Source of the DNA: Nostoc indistinguendum CM1-VF10
GTDB taxonomy: Bacteria; Cyanobacteriota; Cyanobacteriia; Cyanobacteriales; Nostocaceae
Reading direction: 5' to 3'
Assembly (NCBI GenBank): GCA_019359215.1
Contig: JAHHHS010000061.1
Span: forward strand, 1-45,084
DNA: 45,084 nucleotides
Part shown: positions 18,087 through 26,346 of the stretch, piece after piece
How positions within the stretch are numbered: the first letter of the stretch is position 1
How the letters are laid out: each line of letters begins with the position of its first letter
Translations under genes and position numbers: made by a program
The notes under the pieces: generated by a model
What the model saw: only the letters and a program-made list of their open reading frames with translations
The model's database searches: none
Told to the model about the DNA's origin: nothing

Positions 18087-18792
18087 CTTATCAGTATAGA
18101 TTGGGTAAAGCCCAATACTACTGGTAACAGCACTTACCCGCACAGTTACCTAAGATTTGCAGATCTAGATCCTAATGGCGATTTGGTGAGTAGTAATAGA
18201 AAAGCTGTTGGTACTGCTAATAGCACTAGAGTGAATGCGATTATTGTGCAAAATATCATCCCTTCTCGAGCTGGTAACCGCTCAATAATCCGGGGTAAAT
18301 CGCTCAGTGACAAGGCTTAAATGGCGTAAACTCGTTCCTGAACTGGTAGTTGCCCCGATTTATTGAGCGGATACTCGAGCTGGACAATCTTATGGAGGCT
18401 TTCATATGTTCCCTCGAATGATTGAAAACTGGGATGGACAGGATCTATTCATGTCAGGAGCTTTTTTACAACTAAGATTCAGTACTCAAGATACAGGTAC
18501 TTTTGACCAAGATGCTTGGGAACCCAGTACAAATCCTATTGTTCCAGCTGCTGGCTCAAGTGATATCCATGAATATAACTGGTACTTTCGGCCACCAAAC
18601 CGCCGCTGGGGTTATGATGTCGCCTTGCAGTATCAAACAGGAGGTCCAGTTTCTAGGCGCTTTGCCGTCCCTGGTACTACGCGTAGTGAGGTTTACCGTG
18701 AGTTAGCAGCAGACGACCCATACATTAAGAAACTGCGTTGTGCAACGGATTCCAGTGGAAACCGCATCGATTCTGCTGCCTCTTGTCCTTAA
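18087..18792 (+). pseudogene. hpsA: hpsA remnant (C-terminal part), split by a MITE
   Basis: The frame running from just after a TAG at 18084 reads DWVKPNTTGNSTYP, LRFADLDPNGDL, TRVNAIIVQNIIPSRAG and then meets the 99-bp insertion at 18275. After it, and after removal of one duplicated 10-bp target, the frame resumes exactly as GQSYGGFHMFPRMIENWDGQ and continues to WYFRPPNRRWGYDVALQYQ and DDPYIKKLRC, ending at 18792. These are C-terminal blocks of HpsA, the large protein of the hormogonium polysaccharide locus, normally well over a thousand residues. Only about 200 residues remain and they are interrupted, so the gene is dead. A 128-residue tail (from the ATG at 18406) could in principle still be translated. 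hpsB starts 30 bp downstream. Confidence 0.87.
18275..18373. mobile_element. 99-bp MITE inserted in the hpsA remnant
   Basis: The left end reads TAACCGCTCAATAA and the right end is the reverse complement of TATCCGCTCAATAA. The match continues inward for 18 of 21 positions. Direct repeats CTCGAGCTGG flank the element at 18265-18274 and 18374-18383, a 10-bp target duplication. Deleting element plus one repeat restores the hpsA reading frame exactly. The element has no coding capacity, so a parent transposase must have acted in trans. Duplications of about 10 bp are typical of IS4-type and some ISAs1-type elements; the parent family is not established. Confidence 0.9.
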
Positions 18793-18821
18793 CGCTTTCA
18801 GTCATAGGAGAATTACTACTC

Positions 18822-19493
18822 ATGAACAGCTACTCATATCTCTTAAGACGATTTCAAACTTATCTTGAGTTACAAAAGCGAGTTGTTAAAATTCACCCTG
18901 AACAAGGATTTACCATCATAGAATCCTTGATGGCAATAATAGTAGTTACGATGGTTATTGTAGCAATTACTCCTCCGATTTTTTTAGCGGTAGCTACTCG
19001 CGTTCAAAATCAAAAAGCTCAACAAGCAATGCAACTAGCTCAACGCGAAGTTGATCAGGTACGAGTATCGGTCGAGAAGGGAAATTATAGCAATAGCATT
19101 TTACCCTCTTTACCCACTCTGCCATCAGAAGCAGCAGATAATGCAGAGATGGTGCCAGTACCTACAAATTTTACCTGCGGTACTGCTTCATCTAACGCTT
19201 GCCCTGTCGATATTAATGGTGATGCTAGAAATGACTTTTATATACAAAAATTCCGCACTAAGGAATTGAGTTATGGAAATCCATCCCAGGTAGTTGCTTT
19301 TCAAATGGGGGTGAGGGTGTACTCAGCTATAGCCGAGGGACAGTCAGGACTCTTAACGAACCAAGCATCTCTTAAATTCACTACAGAGCAGGGACAACAG
19401 CGAAAGAAGCCTTTGGCTGTGATGTACACTTCGGTAGTTCGCAGCGACCTCAAAGATTCTCTAATTAAATATAAGGCCTTCTTGGAACTTTAA
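18822..19493 (+). CDS. hpsB: Pseudopilin HpsB
   Basis: A type IV pilin-like protein of 223 residues. The prepilin peptidase site is EQGF/TIIES with cleavage between Gly29 and Phe30 and the conserved Glu at mature position +5 (Glu34). A hydrophobic helix follows (LMAIIVVTMVIVAITPPIFL) and a globular C-terminal part holds two Cys (CGTASSNACP). The ATG at 18822 is preceded by AGGAG. A longer frame opens earlier but would overlap hpsA and add a non-pilin leader. In Nostoc punctiforme the HpsB-D pseudopilins are needed for hormogonium polysaccharide export and motility. It lies directly after the hpsA remnant and before hpsC, as in the known locus. Confidence 0.85.
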   Translation: MNSYSYLLRRFQTYLELQKRVVKIHPEQGFTIIESLMAIIVVTMVIVAITPPIFLAVATRVQNQKAQQAMQLAQREVDQVRVSVEKGNYSNSILPSLPTLPSEAADNAEMVPVPTNFTCGTASSNACPVDINGDARNDFYIQKFRTKELSYGNPSQVVAFQMGVRVYSAIAEGQSGLLTNQASLKFTTEQGQQRKKPLAVMYTSVVRSDLKDSLIKYKAFLEL

Positions 19494-19998
19494 CCTTAGA
19501 GGATGTTTTAAAAGTGCTGGCAAGTTATCCAAAACTTTAGATCATTTTAAATCTTCCTTAAAAAGGAGGACTTGGAGAAGGTTATTACTCACTTTTTAAG
19601 GCTACGGTGTACACACAAGTCTAGAAATCCCACGTGAAACTTGTTTTCGTTGCCTTAGTCCCAAAATTAGGGGATAAATGGAGTTTCAAGTCGCCCAAAA
19701 TTTAGGTATTTATGGGGCTAAAAGAGTTGAAACCTTTGGGGTCTATACTTGTGTGTACACGGTAGTTTTTTAAGGAGGAGAAGACTAGTGTATTTTCAAA
19801 GTCTTAGATCCCCCCAACACCCTTAAAAAAGACTTGTTCAAAGTCTCTTAAAGTCTCCTTTAAAAAGGGTAAATTAGAGAAATATAAAACTTTAGGAAGC
19901 CTAATGAGTAGTTTCAAAACAGGCCCTAAGTCTATTCTATATTTTTTAAAGTTGACCTAGTTAATATCATATTCATTATTTTATCAGGCTGAATATCT
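19494..19998. other. hpsB-hpsC spacer containing a MITE
   Basis: About 505 bp without a gene, unusually long for an hps operon spacer. It contains one MITE copy (19601-19766) and several CCTTAAAAAGG-type palindromic motifs that recur between Nostoc genes (near 19553-19568, 19820-19832 and 19858-19870). The palindromes may act as mRNA processing or termination points. Confidence 0.55.
19601..19766 (+). mobile_element. 166-bp MITE, copy 1 (between hpsB and hpsC)
   Basis: The terminal inverted repeats are GCTACGGTGTACACACAAG on the left and the matching CTTGTGTGTACACGGTAG on the right. An 8-bp direct repeat TTTTTAAG flanks it (19593-19600 and 19767-19774). The interior lacks coding capacity. 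Its reverse complement recurs after hpsD at 21671-21838, sharing internal blocks such as TCTAGAAATCCCACGTGAAA. The parent IS family is unknown; 8-bp duplications occur in several families. Confidence 0.88.
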
Positions 19999-21054
19999 AT
20001 GACTAAAAAACATCTAAGACTGTTCATAAATTGCTTCTGGGTCTATTCTAAAAAAAACCAAACAGCAGGGTTTACCCTTATAGAACTTTTGGTAGGTATC
20101 ATAATTTCTTCTTTGATTATTTTGGCTTTGTTATCACTGGTTGTAGATATCCTGCAAGTTGACAGCCGGGAAAATGCCCGCAATGAAACCCAACAGGAAA
20201 TGCAAACGGCATTAAACTATATAGCAGCAGAATTACGTGAGGCAGTGTATGTTTACGACAACAACTGTATGTCAGCTACAGCTCAAGGTACTGCCCCAAC
20301 TACTACTAATATAGCTAGCGCTAATTATTGCCCTGGGCTGCAAAACTATCTACCAACATCATTAATTAGTACTACTCAAAAACCTGTTTTGGCCTTTTGG
20401 AAACCGGAAGTAATTGATGATACTGGTTCGGATAGCTTGAGTGCTTTAGGTACTTGCAGTGGTATAACTGAAACTATAACAAAACAAGATTGTCAAGACC
20501 TTTTAATTAAGCGCCGGACTTATACGTTGGTAGTTTATTTACAATCAGCTACTTCTAATAGCCTTTGGCGGGGAAAATCTAGAATTATAAGATATGCTCT
20601 AAGCAAATATAGCAGTATTACCAGTAGTAATCTGGTTCAATCTACAGGATATGTAGACCCATCCGAAATAGATAGTACCTCATTTCAAATGTGGCCAAAA
20701 AAATCTATTGATGGTACTAACCTGCAAGCATCTCTACCATCAGCAAGCGGCGTTAACCCTGCTGTTTTAGTAGATTTTGTTGATGCTCCTGATGCAACAA
20801 ATACTGGTACTCTTCCTATATGTGATACTGGGTATAGTCGTAGTAACACTACAAGTAATAGCTTTTTTGCCTGTATTAGGACTACTGTCCCAGCTTCAGG
20901 ATCAACAGCAGTTGCCAGTGGAGTCAATCAAGATGTAGTGATCTATCTCAGGGGTAATGCTAATGGCAAAGGAGGAGTAACAACTGATAATCATCGTCCG
21001 GTTTTACAAACTCAAGTACTGATACGTGGCGTTATTAATAAAATTCCAGAATAA
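19999..21054 (+). CDS. hpsC: Pseudopilin HpsC
   Basis: A 351-residue pseudopilin. The processing site is TAGF/TLIEL, with cleavage between Gly24 and Phe25 and Glu at +5 (Glu29), then the membrane helix LLVGIIISSLIILALLSLVV. The segment NARNETQQEMQTALNYIAAELREAVY is the characteristic GspJ/PilW-like helix continuation of the HpsC family. The large C-terminal region is Thr/Ser/Asn-rich with several Cys pairs. No strong Shine-Dalgarno sequence is visible before the ATG at 19999. The next gene (hpsD) starts 21 bp downstream, so the two are co-transcribed. Both are bracketed by inverted copies of one MITE. Confidence 0.85.
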   Translation: MTKKHLRLFINCFWVYSKKNQTAGFTLIELLVGIIISSLIILALLSLVVDILQVDSRENARNETQQEMQTALNYIAAELREAVYVYDNNCMSATAQGTAPTTTNIASANYCPGLQNYLPTSLISTTQKPVLAFWKPEVIDDTGSDSLSALGTCSGITETITKQDCQDLLIKRRTYTLVVYLQSATSNSLWRGKSRIIRYALSKYSSITSSNLVQSTGYVDPSEIDSTSFQMWPKKSIDGTNLQASLPSASGVNPAVLVDFVDAPDATNTGTLPICDTGYSRSNTTSNSFFACIRTTVPASGSTAVASGVNQDVVIYLRGNANGKGGVTTDNHRPVLQTQVLIRGVINKIPE

Positions 21055-21075
21055 TAGCTGGGTTATAAAAAAAAG

Positions 21076-21600
21076 ATGAATAAACAATCACTATCAGGGC
21101 AATCAGAAGCTGGTTTCAGTTTGATTGAACTACTCGTAGTTATTCTTATGATTGGTGTACTATCTGCGATCGCTATTCCTGGCTGGCTTGGATTTTTAAA
21201 TCGTCAAAGGGTAAACACCGCCCAAAAGACAGCACTGACACTATTGCGTGATGCCCAAGCTAATGCCAAACGCGAAAGAGTTCTTTGGCTAGCTTGTTTT
21301 TGGGATAATGGCAATCAAGTTTTAGCTTCAGTACAACGTGGAACTTCTTCATGTCAAGCCACGAATGGACAATCCTTGATTACAGATGACTCTAAAGCAA
21401 TTACATTTACTTCCACTTTTACTCAAAACCCTACTAACTACTATCGGGTACAGTTCAAGTATGATGGTTCTGTAAATGGAGTTGGAGAACTGGGTAAAAT
21501 TACCTTTACACCTAGAAATAACAATAGTACTAAAAGATGTGCCATTGTTTCAACCTTGCTAGGCGCAATGCGGTCTGATAAGGATAATGGATGTAATTAA
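21076..21600 (+). CDS. hpsD: Pseudopilin HpsD
   Basis: A 174-residue pseudopilin, GspH/FimT-like. The cleavage site is EAGF/SLIEL, between Gly13 and Phe14 with Glu18 at +5. The helix LLVVILMIGVLSAIAIPGWL follows, and then NRQRVNTAQKTALTLLRDAQANAKRERV, which is the FimT/GspH pattern. It starts 21 bp after hpsC and completes the B-C-D pseudopilin set of the hps locus. Two Cys near the end (KRCAIVS and DNGCN) may form a disulphide. There is no sign of damage. Confidence 0.86.
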   Translation: MNKQSLSGQSEAGFSLIELLVVILMIGVLSAIAIPGWLGFLNRQRVNTAQKTALTLLRDAQANAKRERVLWLACFWDNGNQVLASVQRGTSSCQATNGQSLITDDSKAITFTSTFTQNPTNYYRVQFKYDGSVNGVGELGKITFTPRNNNSTKRCAIVSTLLGAMRSDKDNGCN

Positions 21601-22032
21601 TCAATCTCAAAGGTTGTTTAAAAAGTTGTAAAGTATACTAAAAATCCCTCTTTGAATTTCTCCCCAATAGGGCTACCGTGTACGCACAAGTAGAGACCGC
21701 AAAGGTTTCAAATTTTTTAGCCTCATAAATACCCAAATTTTGGGCGACTTGAAACTCCATTTCTCCCCCTAATTTTAGGACTAGGGCAACGAAAGCAAGT
21801 TTCACGTGGGATTTCTAGACTTGTGTGTACACCGTAGACCCAATAGAGAGAGGCTTTGAAACCCCCATTCCCTTGTAAGGAAGTAAAGAAGGAGGGCTGG
21901 GGGGTTAGGTTTCTGAGGTTTTGATGTTAATAAAAATACTTTTGCAACATCCTCTCAGATAAAATACATTAATGCTATTGAAGAACTCTATTTAAAATAA
22001 GATATTTTTAGTTTATTTAAATAAGGTATTGC
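21601..22032. other. Spacer after hpsD containing a MITE
   Basis: About 430 bp without a gene. It contains MITE copy 2 (21671-21838), a C-rich stretch near 21860-21905 of the kind repeated around Nostoc genes, and an AT-rich segment before the GTG start at 22033. Confidence 0.55.
21671..21838 (-). mobile_element. 168-bp MITE, copy 2 (after hpsD), inverted relative to copy 1
   Basis: Its ends read GGCTACCGTGTACGCACAAG and CTTGTGTGTACACCGTAGA. The interior is the reverse complement of the element at 19601-19766, with scattered differences. The flanking direct repeats are CCCAATAG (21663-21670 and 21839-21846), again 8 bp but a different sequence, so this is an independent insertion of the same family. 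There is no reading frame inside. Confidence 0.9.
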
Positions 22033-22680
22033 GTGCTGAACTTACCAGCAAAATCAAAACAGCACCTGATTATTTTCACTCGCTATCCAGAACCAGGGAA
22101 GACTAAAACCCGACTTATTCCTGCTTTGGGAACTGTTGGTGCTGCCAACCTTCAACGGGAAATGACTGAACATACAATATTTCAGGTTCAAGAATTGCAA
22201 AAAGTCATTGACATATCTGTGGAATTGCGGTTTGCAGGTGGCGATTTGCAACTTATGCAAGATTGGCTAGGGTTGGATTTAGTTTACCAGTCTCAAGGTG
22301 AAGGGGATTTAGGTTCGCGGATGGCGCGATCGCTTTTCGATGCCTTTCAATCTGGTGCAGAAAATGTAATTATCATCGGTACAGATTGTCCTGGAGTCAA
22401 TGCCCAGATTCTAGCGACAGCTTTTGAAAAGTTACACACCTCTGATCTGGTACTTGGCCCTGCGATCGATGGTGGATATTACTTAATTGGTTTGCGCCAA
22501 CCCATCCCGGAGTTATTCGTTAACATCGAGTGGGGAACAGCTCAAGTATTCCAGAAAACCGTGGATATTGCCCAGAAACTGAATTTATCACATATAAACT
22601 TGTCACCTCTAGCCGATGTTGACCGACCGGAGGATCTGCCGATTTGGGAACAAGCCCTTGCAGGGGAGATAGAAAAATGA
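22033..22680 (+). CDS. TIGR04282/DUF2064 family glycosyltransferase-like protein
   Basis: A 215-residue single-domain nucleotidyl/glycosyltransferase fold. It has LIIFTRYPEPGKTKTRLIPALG at the start, the phosphate-binding loop of this family. QGEGDLGSRMARSL and VIIIGTDCPGVNAQIL (metal-binding Asp) follow, and then LGPAIDGGYYLIGL. Members are annotated as TIGR04282 arsenosugar-biosynthesis-type glycosyltransferases. The exact reaction is not established. The start is a GTG at 22033 directly before the conserved strand. It sits in the middle of the hps and glycosyltransferase genes, which fits a sugar-transfer role. No defect is seen. Confidence 0.88.
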   Translation: MLNLPAKSKQHLIIFTRYPEPGKTKTRLIPALGTVGAANLQREMTEHTIFQVQELQKVIDISVELRFAGGDLQLMQDWLGLDLVYQSQGEGDLGSRMARSLFDAFQSGAENVIIIGTDCPGVNAQILATAFEKLHTSDLVLGPAIDGGYYLIGLRQPIPELFVNIEWGTAQVFQKTVDIAQKLNLSHINLSPLADVDRPEDLPIWEQALAGEIEK

Positions 22681-23047
22681 AGAGATAAGGAAGATATAGC
22701 AATTTTTGTATGGATGCAAGATATGCTACAGGCGCACAGCTAGTTGTATGACCCGATAAAAGGCCCGTATTACGACCGATTGAAAACTGCAATAAGGGAG
22801 ATCGGGTAATTAATCAGTCTTTTCTTACTACCCCGCATTAGCTTCGTATCTTCAAATACCAGGAATTTCCTGAAGACACTCTACATAACAAATGCTACTG
22901 TGGCCTAGTTGAAAACCAAGAGGCAGATAGCCTTTACCAGTATTGAATCTGCTTTGTGTTTCTACACAAAAGTTACCATCATGGGCACAATATTCAAGTA
23001 GCTTGAAATATGAAAATCACTCGTATTCACCGCCAGTTTGAAAAATT
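22681..23047. other. Intergenic region upstream of hpsJ
   Basis: About 367 bp. No gene, clear terminator or repeat element is seen. It presumably carries the hpsJ promoter. Confidence 0.4.
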
Positions 23048-23890
23048 ATGGTTAACCGTTTTCCTTCCGTGACTACTGCCCTCACACTTAAAGTAGTTGG
23101 AATAATCTGCATTTTGTCCTTTTTCGTTGACTTTTTTATTCTATTGTTACCCTTTCAACCAACTGATCGGGTATGGCAAATCAACTTGGCAACAGCGGTA
23201 GTTGATCGGGGAATTGTTCCTTTAGTAGGTTTGGGACTTCTATTTGCTGCCTATTGGATTGATAGTGCTGATGCAGGAGGCGATCGCCCCCAAGGTATTG
23301 ATTTAAGATTTCCTGCTGTGATCCTCTCAAGTATTTTAGGGTTGATGTTTTTGCTGATTTTTCCCCTACACCTCAATAACGTCAATCAAGCTAAGACTCA
23401 AACACTCAATCGAATCACCCAAGAAGCAGATCAGGCAGAAAATCAACTGAACGCTCGGTTATCACAATTGCAAGCACAATTGAATACTGAGCAAGGAAAA
23501 GCTCAACTAGAGCAACTGCGAAACCAAACTAAAGCTCAGTTTAGTGAAATCCTTAAGGATGACCAGAGATATAAGCAAGCACTTGAAAGTCCTCAAATTC
23601 CTGCAAATATCAAAGATTTGTTGAGGAAGGCTAAAACAGATCCCCAAGCACTTAACACAGCTATCGAACAACAAACAGATATTAAGACGCTGCAAAGTCA
23701 ACAACTAAGCCAAGTTCGCCAGCGCAGAGACGAAGCACAGCAACAAGCTAGAGATAATGCTTGGAAGTCTGGACTGCGGATTGGGATTAGCAGTTTGCTG
23801 TTGTCTATTGGTTACATTATCATCGGCTGGACAGGCTTAAAAGGCAGGGGTGCTGTACAAGGTGGTAAACCTAGAGCTACTGCACGCTAA
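23048..23890 (+). CDS. hpsJ: HpsJ family membrane protein
   Basis: A 280-residue membrane protein. There are hydrophobic helices near 12-36, 50-70 (RGIVPLVGLGLLFAAYWI) and 88-106 (FPAVILSSILGLMFLLIFPL). A long charged coiled-coil-prone region runs about 110-235 (repeated Gln/Leu/Ala heptads such as QAENQLNARLSQLQAQLN), and a last helix lies near 245-263. This arrangement and the N-terminal sequence match HpsJ-type proteins of hormogonium polysaccharide loci. The ATG is at 23048. Neighbouring sugar transferases support a role in polysaccharide synthesis or export at the inner membrane. Its biochemical function is not known. Confidence 0.82.
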   Translation: MVNRFPSVTTALTLKVVGIICILSFFVDFFILLLPFQPTDRVWQINLATAVVDRGIVPLVGLGLLFAAYWIDSADAGGDRPQGIDLRFPAVILSSILGLMFLLIFPLHLNNVNQAKTQTLNRITQEADQAENQLNARLSQLQAQLNTEQGKAQLEQLRNQTKAQFSEILKDDQRYKQALESPQIPANIKDLLRKAKTDPQALNTAIEQQTDIKTLQSQQLSQVRQRRDEAQQQARDNAWKSGLRIGISSLLLSIGYIIIGWTGLKGRGAVQGGKPRATAR

Positions 23891-24016
23891 TCCACTATCG
23901 GTATGGCAGTAGAACGTATTCAATAATTATTGATGGTTTATACTGCCATGCGCGTAGTAGCTAATAACAATAAAAATGCAATTATCACTGAGTAAAATCG
24001 CTATAAAACTTGGGTA

Positions 24017-24925
24017 ATGTTCTCAATTTACATACTGACATATAACGAAGAATTAGATATTGCTGCTTGTATAGAATCGGCGATGCTATCGGATGACATA
24101 ATTGTTGTGGATTCATGCAGTAGCGATCGCACTGTAGAAATCGCCAGTCGCTATCCCATCCGCGTTGTCCAACACGCTTTTGAAAGCCACGGATGCCAAC
24201 GCACCTGGATGTTAGAGTCTATCCCTCCAAAGCACGGATGGGTTTATATTCTCGAAGCTGACGAGCGCATGACACCAGAACTGTTCGCGGAATGCGAAAA
24301 GGTAAGTCAGAATCCAGATTACATCGGTTACTACGTGGCTGAACGTGTCATGTTCATGAATCATTGGATTCGCTACAGCACACAGTATCCCCGTTACCAA
24401 ATGCGCCTCTTTTGCCACGGTAAAGTCTGGTTTACAGACTATGGTCATACTGAGCGGGAAGTTTGTGAGGGTGCAACTAGCTTTTTAAAAGAAACATACC
24501 CACACTACACTTGTAGCAAAGGTTTGAACCGTTGGATTGACAAGCATAACCGTTATTCTACAGATGAAGCTCAAGAAACGCTGTATCAGCTAGAACAAGG
24601 AAAAGTTAACTGGCGAGATTTATTCTTTGGCAAATCGGAAGTCGAAAAACGCCGCGCTCTAAAAGATTTGTCTTTGCGTTTACCCGCCAGACCGTTGCTA
24701 CGGTTTGTATATATGTATTTTATCTTAGGCGGATGTTTAGATGGACGCGCCGGACTTGCTTGGTGTACATTGCAGGCATTCTACGAATACCTGATTTTGC
24801 TCAAAGTCTGGGAAATGAAGTATCTACCAAAACCTAATTTAAACGCAACAGCAATTCTGGCGCAAGAGAATACACAACAGTTACAGTGCGCGGATTCTGA
24901 CACTACACAGGTTGATGTGGCGTGA
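24017..24925 (+). CDS. Family 2 glycosyltransferase (WaaE/KdtX-like)
   Basis: A 302-residue GT-A protein. MFSIYILTYNEELDIAACI is the nucleotide-binding strand, VVDSCSSDRTVEIA follows, and EADERMTPEL supplies the metal-binding acidic motif. The later blocks, including QMRLFCHGKVWF and LSLRLPARPLLRFVYMYFIL, resemble the family with WaaE/KdtX beta-1,4-glucosyltransferases. The C-terminal hydrophobic stretch may anchor it to the membrane. It follows hpsJ by about 125 bp on the same strand and ends the polysaccharide block. The acceptor is unknown. Confidence 0.87.
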   Translation: MFSIYILTYNEELDIAACIESAMLSDDIIVVDSCSSDRTVEIASRYPIRVVQHAFESHGCQRTWMLESIPPKHGWVYILEADERMTPELFAECEKVSQNPDYIGYYVAERVMFMNHWIRYSTQYPRYQMRLFCHGKVWFTDYGHTEREVCEGATSFLKETYPHYTCSKGLNRWIDKHNRYSTDEAQETLYQLEQGKVNWRDLFFGKSEVEKRRALKDLSLRLPARPLLRFVYMYFILGGCLDGRAGLAWCTLQAFYEYLILLKVWEMKYLPKPNLNATAILAQENTQQLQCADSDTTQVDVA

Positions 24926-25459
24926 AAAAGATTGGAGATTAGAAGGATTCCCAGTAAAATCAACAAGCAGCCATTGGAGGGTACGCGATCGCAAAATCAG
25001 AATTCAGAAGTAGGGACGCACAGTTAGCTATGCGTCCCTATCGCGTTTTCCACGTTAAACGAGAACCACCATAATAAATTAATATTTTTAACAGAGCATT
25101 TCATAAAAGCCGCACCTGCTCAAATGTCAGTGACTGACCAAATAAAATAATTCTTCTGTTTATCCGCTCTGACTTTTACAATCACGAGCAGCTTTTGATT
25201 GAGCGCGATAGATTAGTAATACCTAAGAGACTTGCAACAATCATTTACAAGTCTTACAAAGAAAAGTAACATCCTTTGAGAATAACCAGTCGGCATTGGA
25301 TTGGTTAATGTCTATATGTATGCTTGTAGGAAAATAGCTGATTTCCAGCAAAAAGTACGTGTTTTTGCGGCGGCAGCCAAGCTGCTAGCGTTTTGGACAG
25401 TTACTTGCGGTAGAAACTGCCTAAAGTTAAAGTCTTCGGAATTTAACGAATCTGCTGGT
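24926..25459. other. Intergenic region between the glycosyltransferase and DUF502 genes
   Basis: About 530 bp. It has a strong inverted repeat at 25011-25040 and a HIP1 site near 24985. The frame of the DUF502 gene stays open upstream to 25301, but that part looks non-conserved. Nothing else is recognised. Confidence 0.45.
25011..25040. terminator. Inverted repeat, terminator-like or dispersed palindrome
   Basis: TAGGGACGCA and TGCGTCCCTA form a perfect 10-bp stem around a 10-base loop, 85 bp after the glycosyltransferase stop. The following bases (TCGCGTTTTC) hold only a short T-run, so it could be either a weak terminator or one copy of a dispersed Nostoc palindrome. Confidence 0.5.
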
Positions 25460-26224
25460 ATGAATACTAATAACAAAAGTTTCTCTAGCTTAAAACAGGA
25501 GAATCGGGGCTTGGTAATCGATCGCCTAAAACAGGACTTAAAAAACGACCTGATCGCTGGTTTGTTGGTAGTAATTCCCCTTGCAACCACTATTTGGCTA
25601 ACGATTACCATTGCTACTTGGGTAATCAACTTCCTCACCCAAATCCCCAAACAACTAAATCCCTTTGATGGGTTAAATCCATTTTTGGTAAATCTACTGA
25701 ATCTATTGGTAGGTTTAGCTGTACCACTACTAAGCATCTTGTTGATGGGCTTGATGGCTCGGAATATTGCTGGTAGGTGGTTGTTAGATTTTGGTGAGCG
25801 ATTTTTACAGGCAATTCCTTTAGCAGGACAGGTATACAAAACTCTAAAACAGCTTTTAGAAACAGTATTAAAAGATTCTAATGGCAAGTTTCGTCGGGTA
25901 ATTTTGGTAGAGTATCCCCGTCGAGGCATTTGGGCGATCGCTTTTGTCACTGGTGTAATCAGCAGTGATATCCAAGCTCAGATGTCTCGCCCCGTACTAA
26001 GTGTTTTTATACCCACCACCCCGAATCCGACTACTGGATGGTACGCAGTCGTTCCTGAAGACGAGGTGGTAAACCTCTCCATATCAATTGAAGACGCCTT
26101 TAAAATAGTTGTATCAGGTGGGATTGTCGCCCCCAATACGCCCTTACTTTTCCCCAAAGAGTCCACACTAGAAATAAAACACGACGAAATCAAGCAGCAG
26201 GTTATTCCCGTTGAAGAAACTTAA
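25460..26224 (+). CDS. DUF502 family membrane protein
   Basis: A 254-residue protein with RLKQDLKNDLIAGLLVVIPL leading into membrane helix 1, a second helix around LLNLLVGLAVPLLSILLMGL, and then the DUF502 blocks IPLAGQVYKTLKQLLETVL, LVEYPRRGIWAIAFVTG and VFIPTTPNPTTGWYAVVP. The start at 25460 (MNTNNKSF) is preferred. The frame extends back to 25301, but that extension (MVNVYMYACRK...) has no family resemblance. The function of DUF502 is unknown. The gene precedes nusB and ftsY on the same strand at 122 bp, and may be part of that group. Confidence 0.87.
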   Translation: MNTNNKSFSSLKQENRGLVIDRLKQDLKNDLIAGLLVVIPLATTIWLTITIATWVINFLTQIPKQLNPFDGLNPFLVNLLNLLVGLAVPLLSILLMGLMARNIAGRWLLDFGERFLQAIPLAGQVYKTLKQLLETVLKDSNGKFRRVILVEYPRRGIWAIAFVTGVISSDIQAQMSRPVLSVFIPTTPNPTTGWYAVVPEDEVVNLSISIEDAFKIVVSGGIVAPNTPLLFPKESTLEIKHDEIKQQVIPVEET

Positions 26225-26346
26225 AATCAATCTGGCAAAGTCACAAGCAAATACGTAATGTTGTTGTTTGACTGTGCCAAAATTGATAGAGTTATAAGTT
26301 TGTCCTGCCTAGTTAATCAGTTCTTGCACAATCACCCCTCAGTTTT

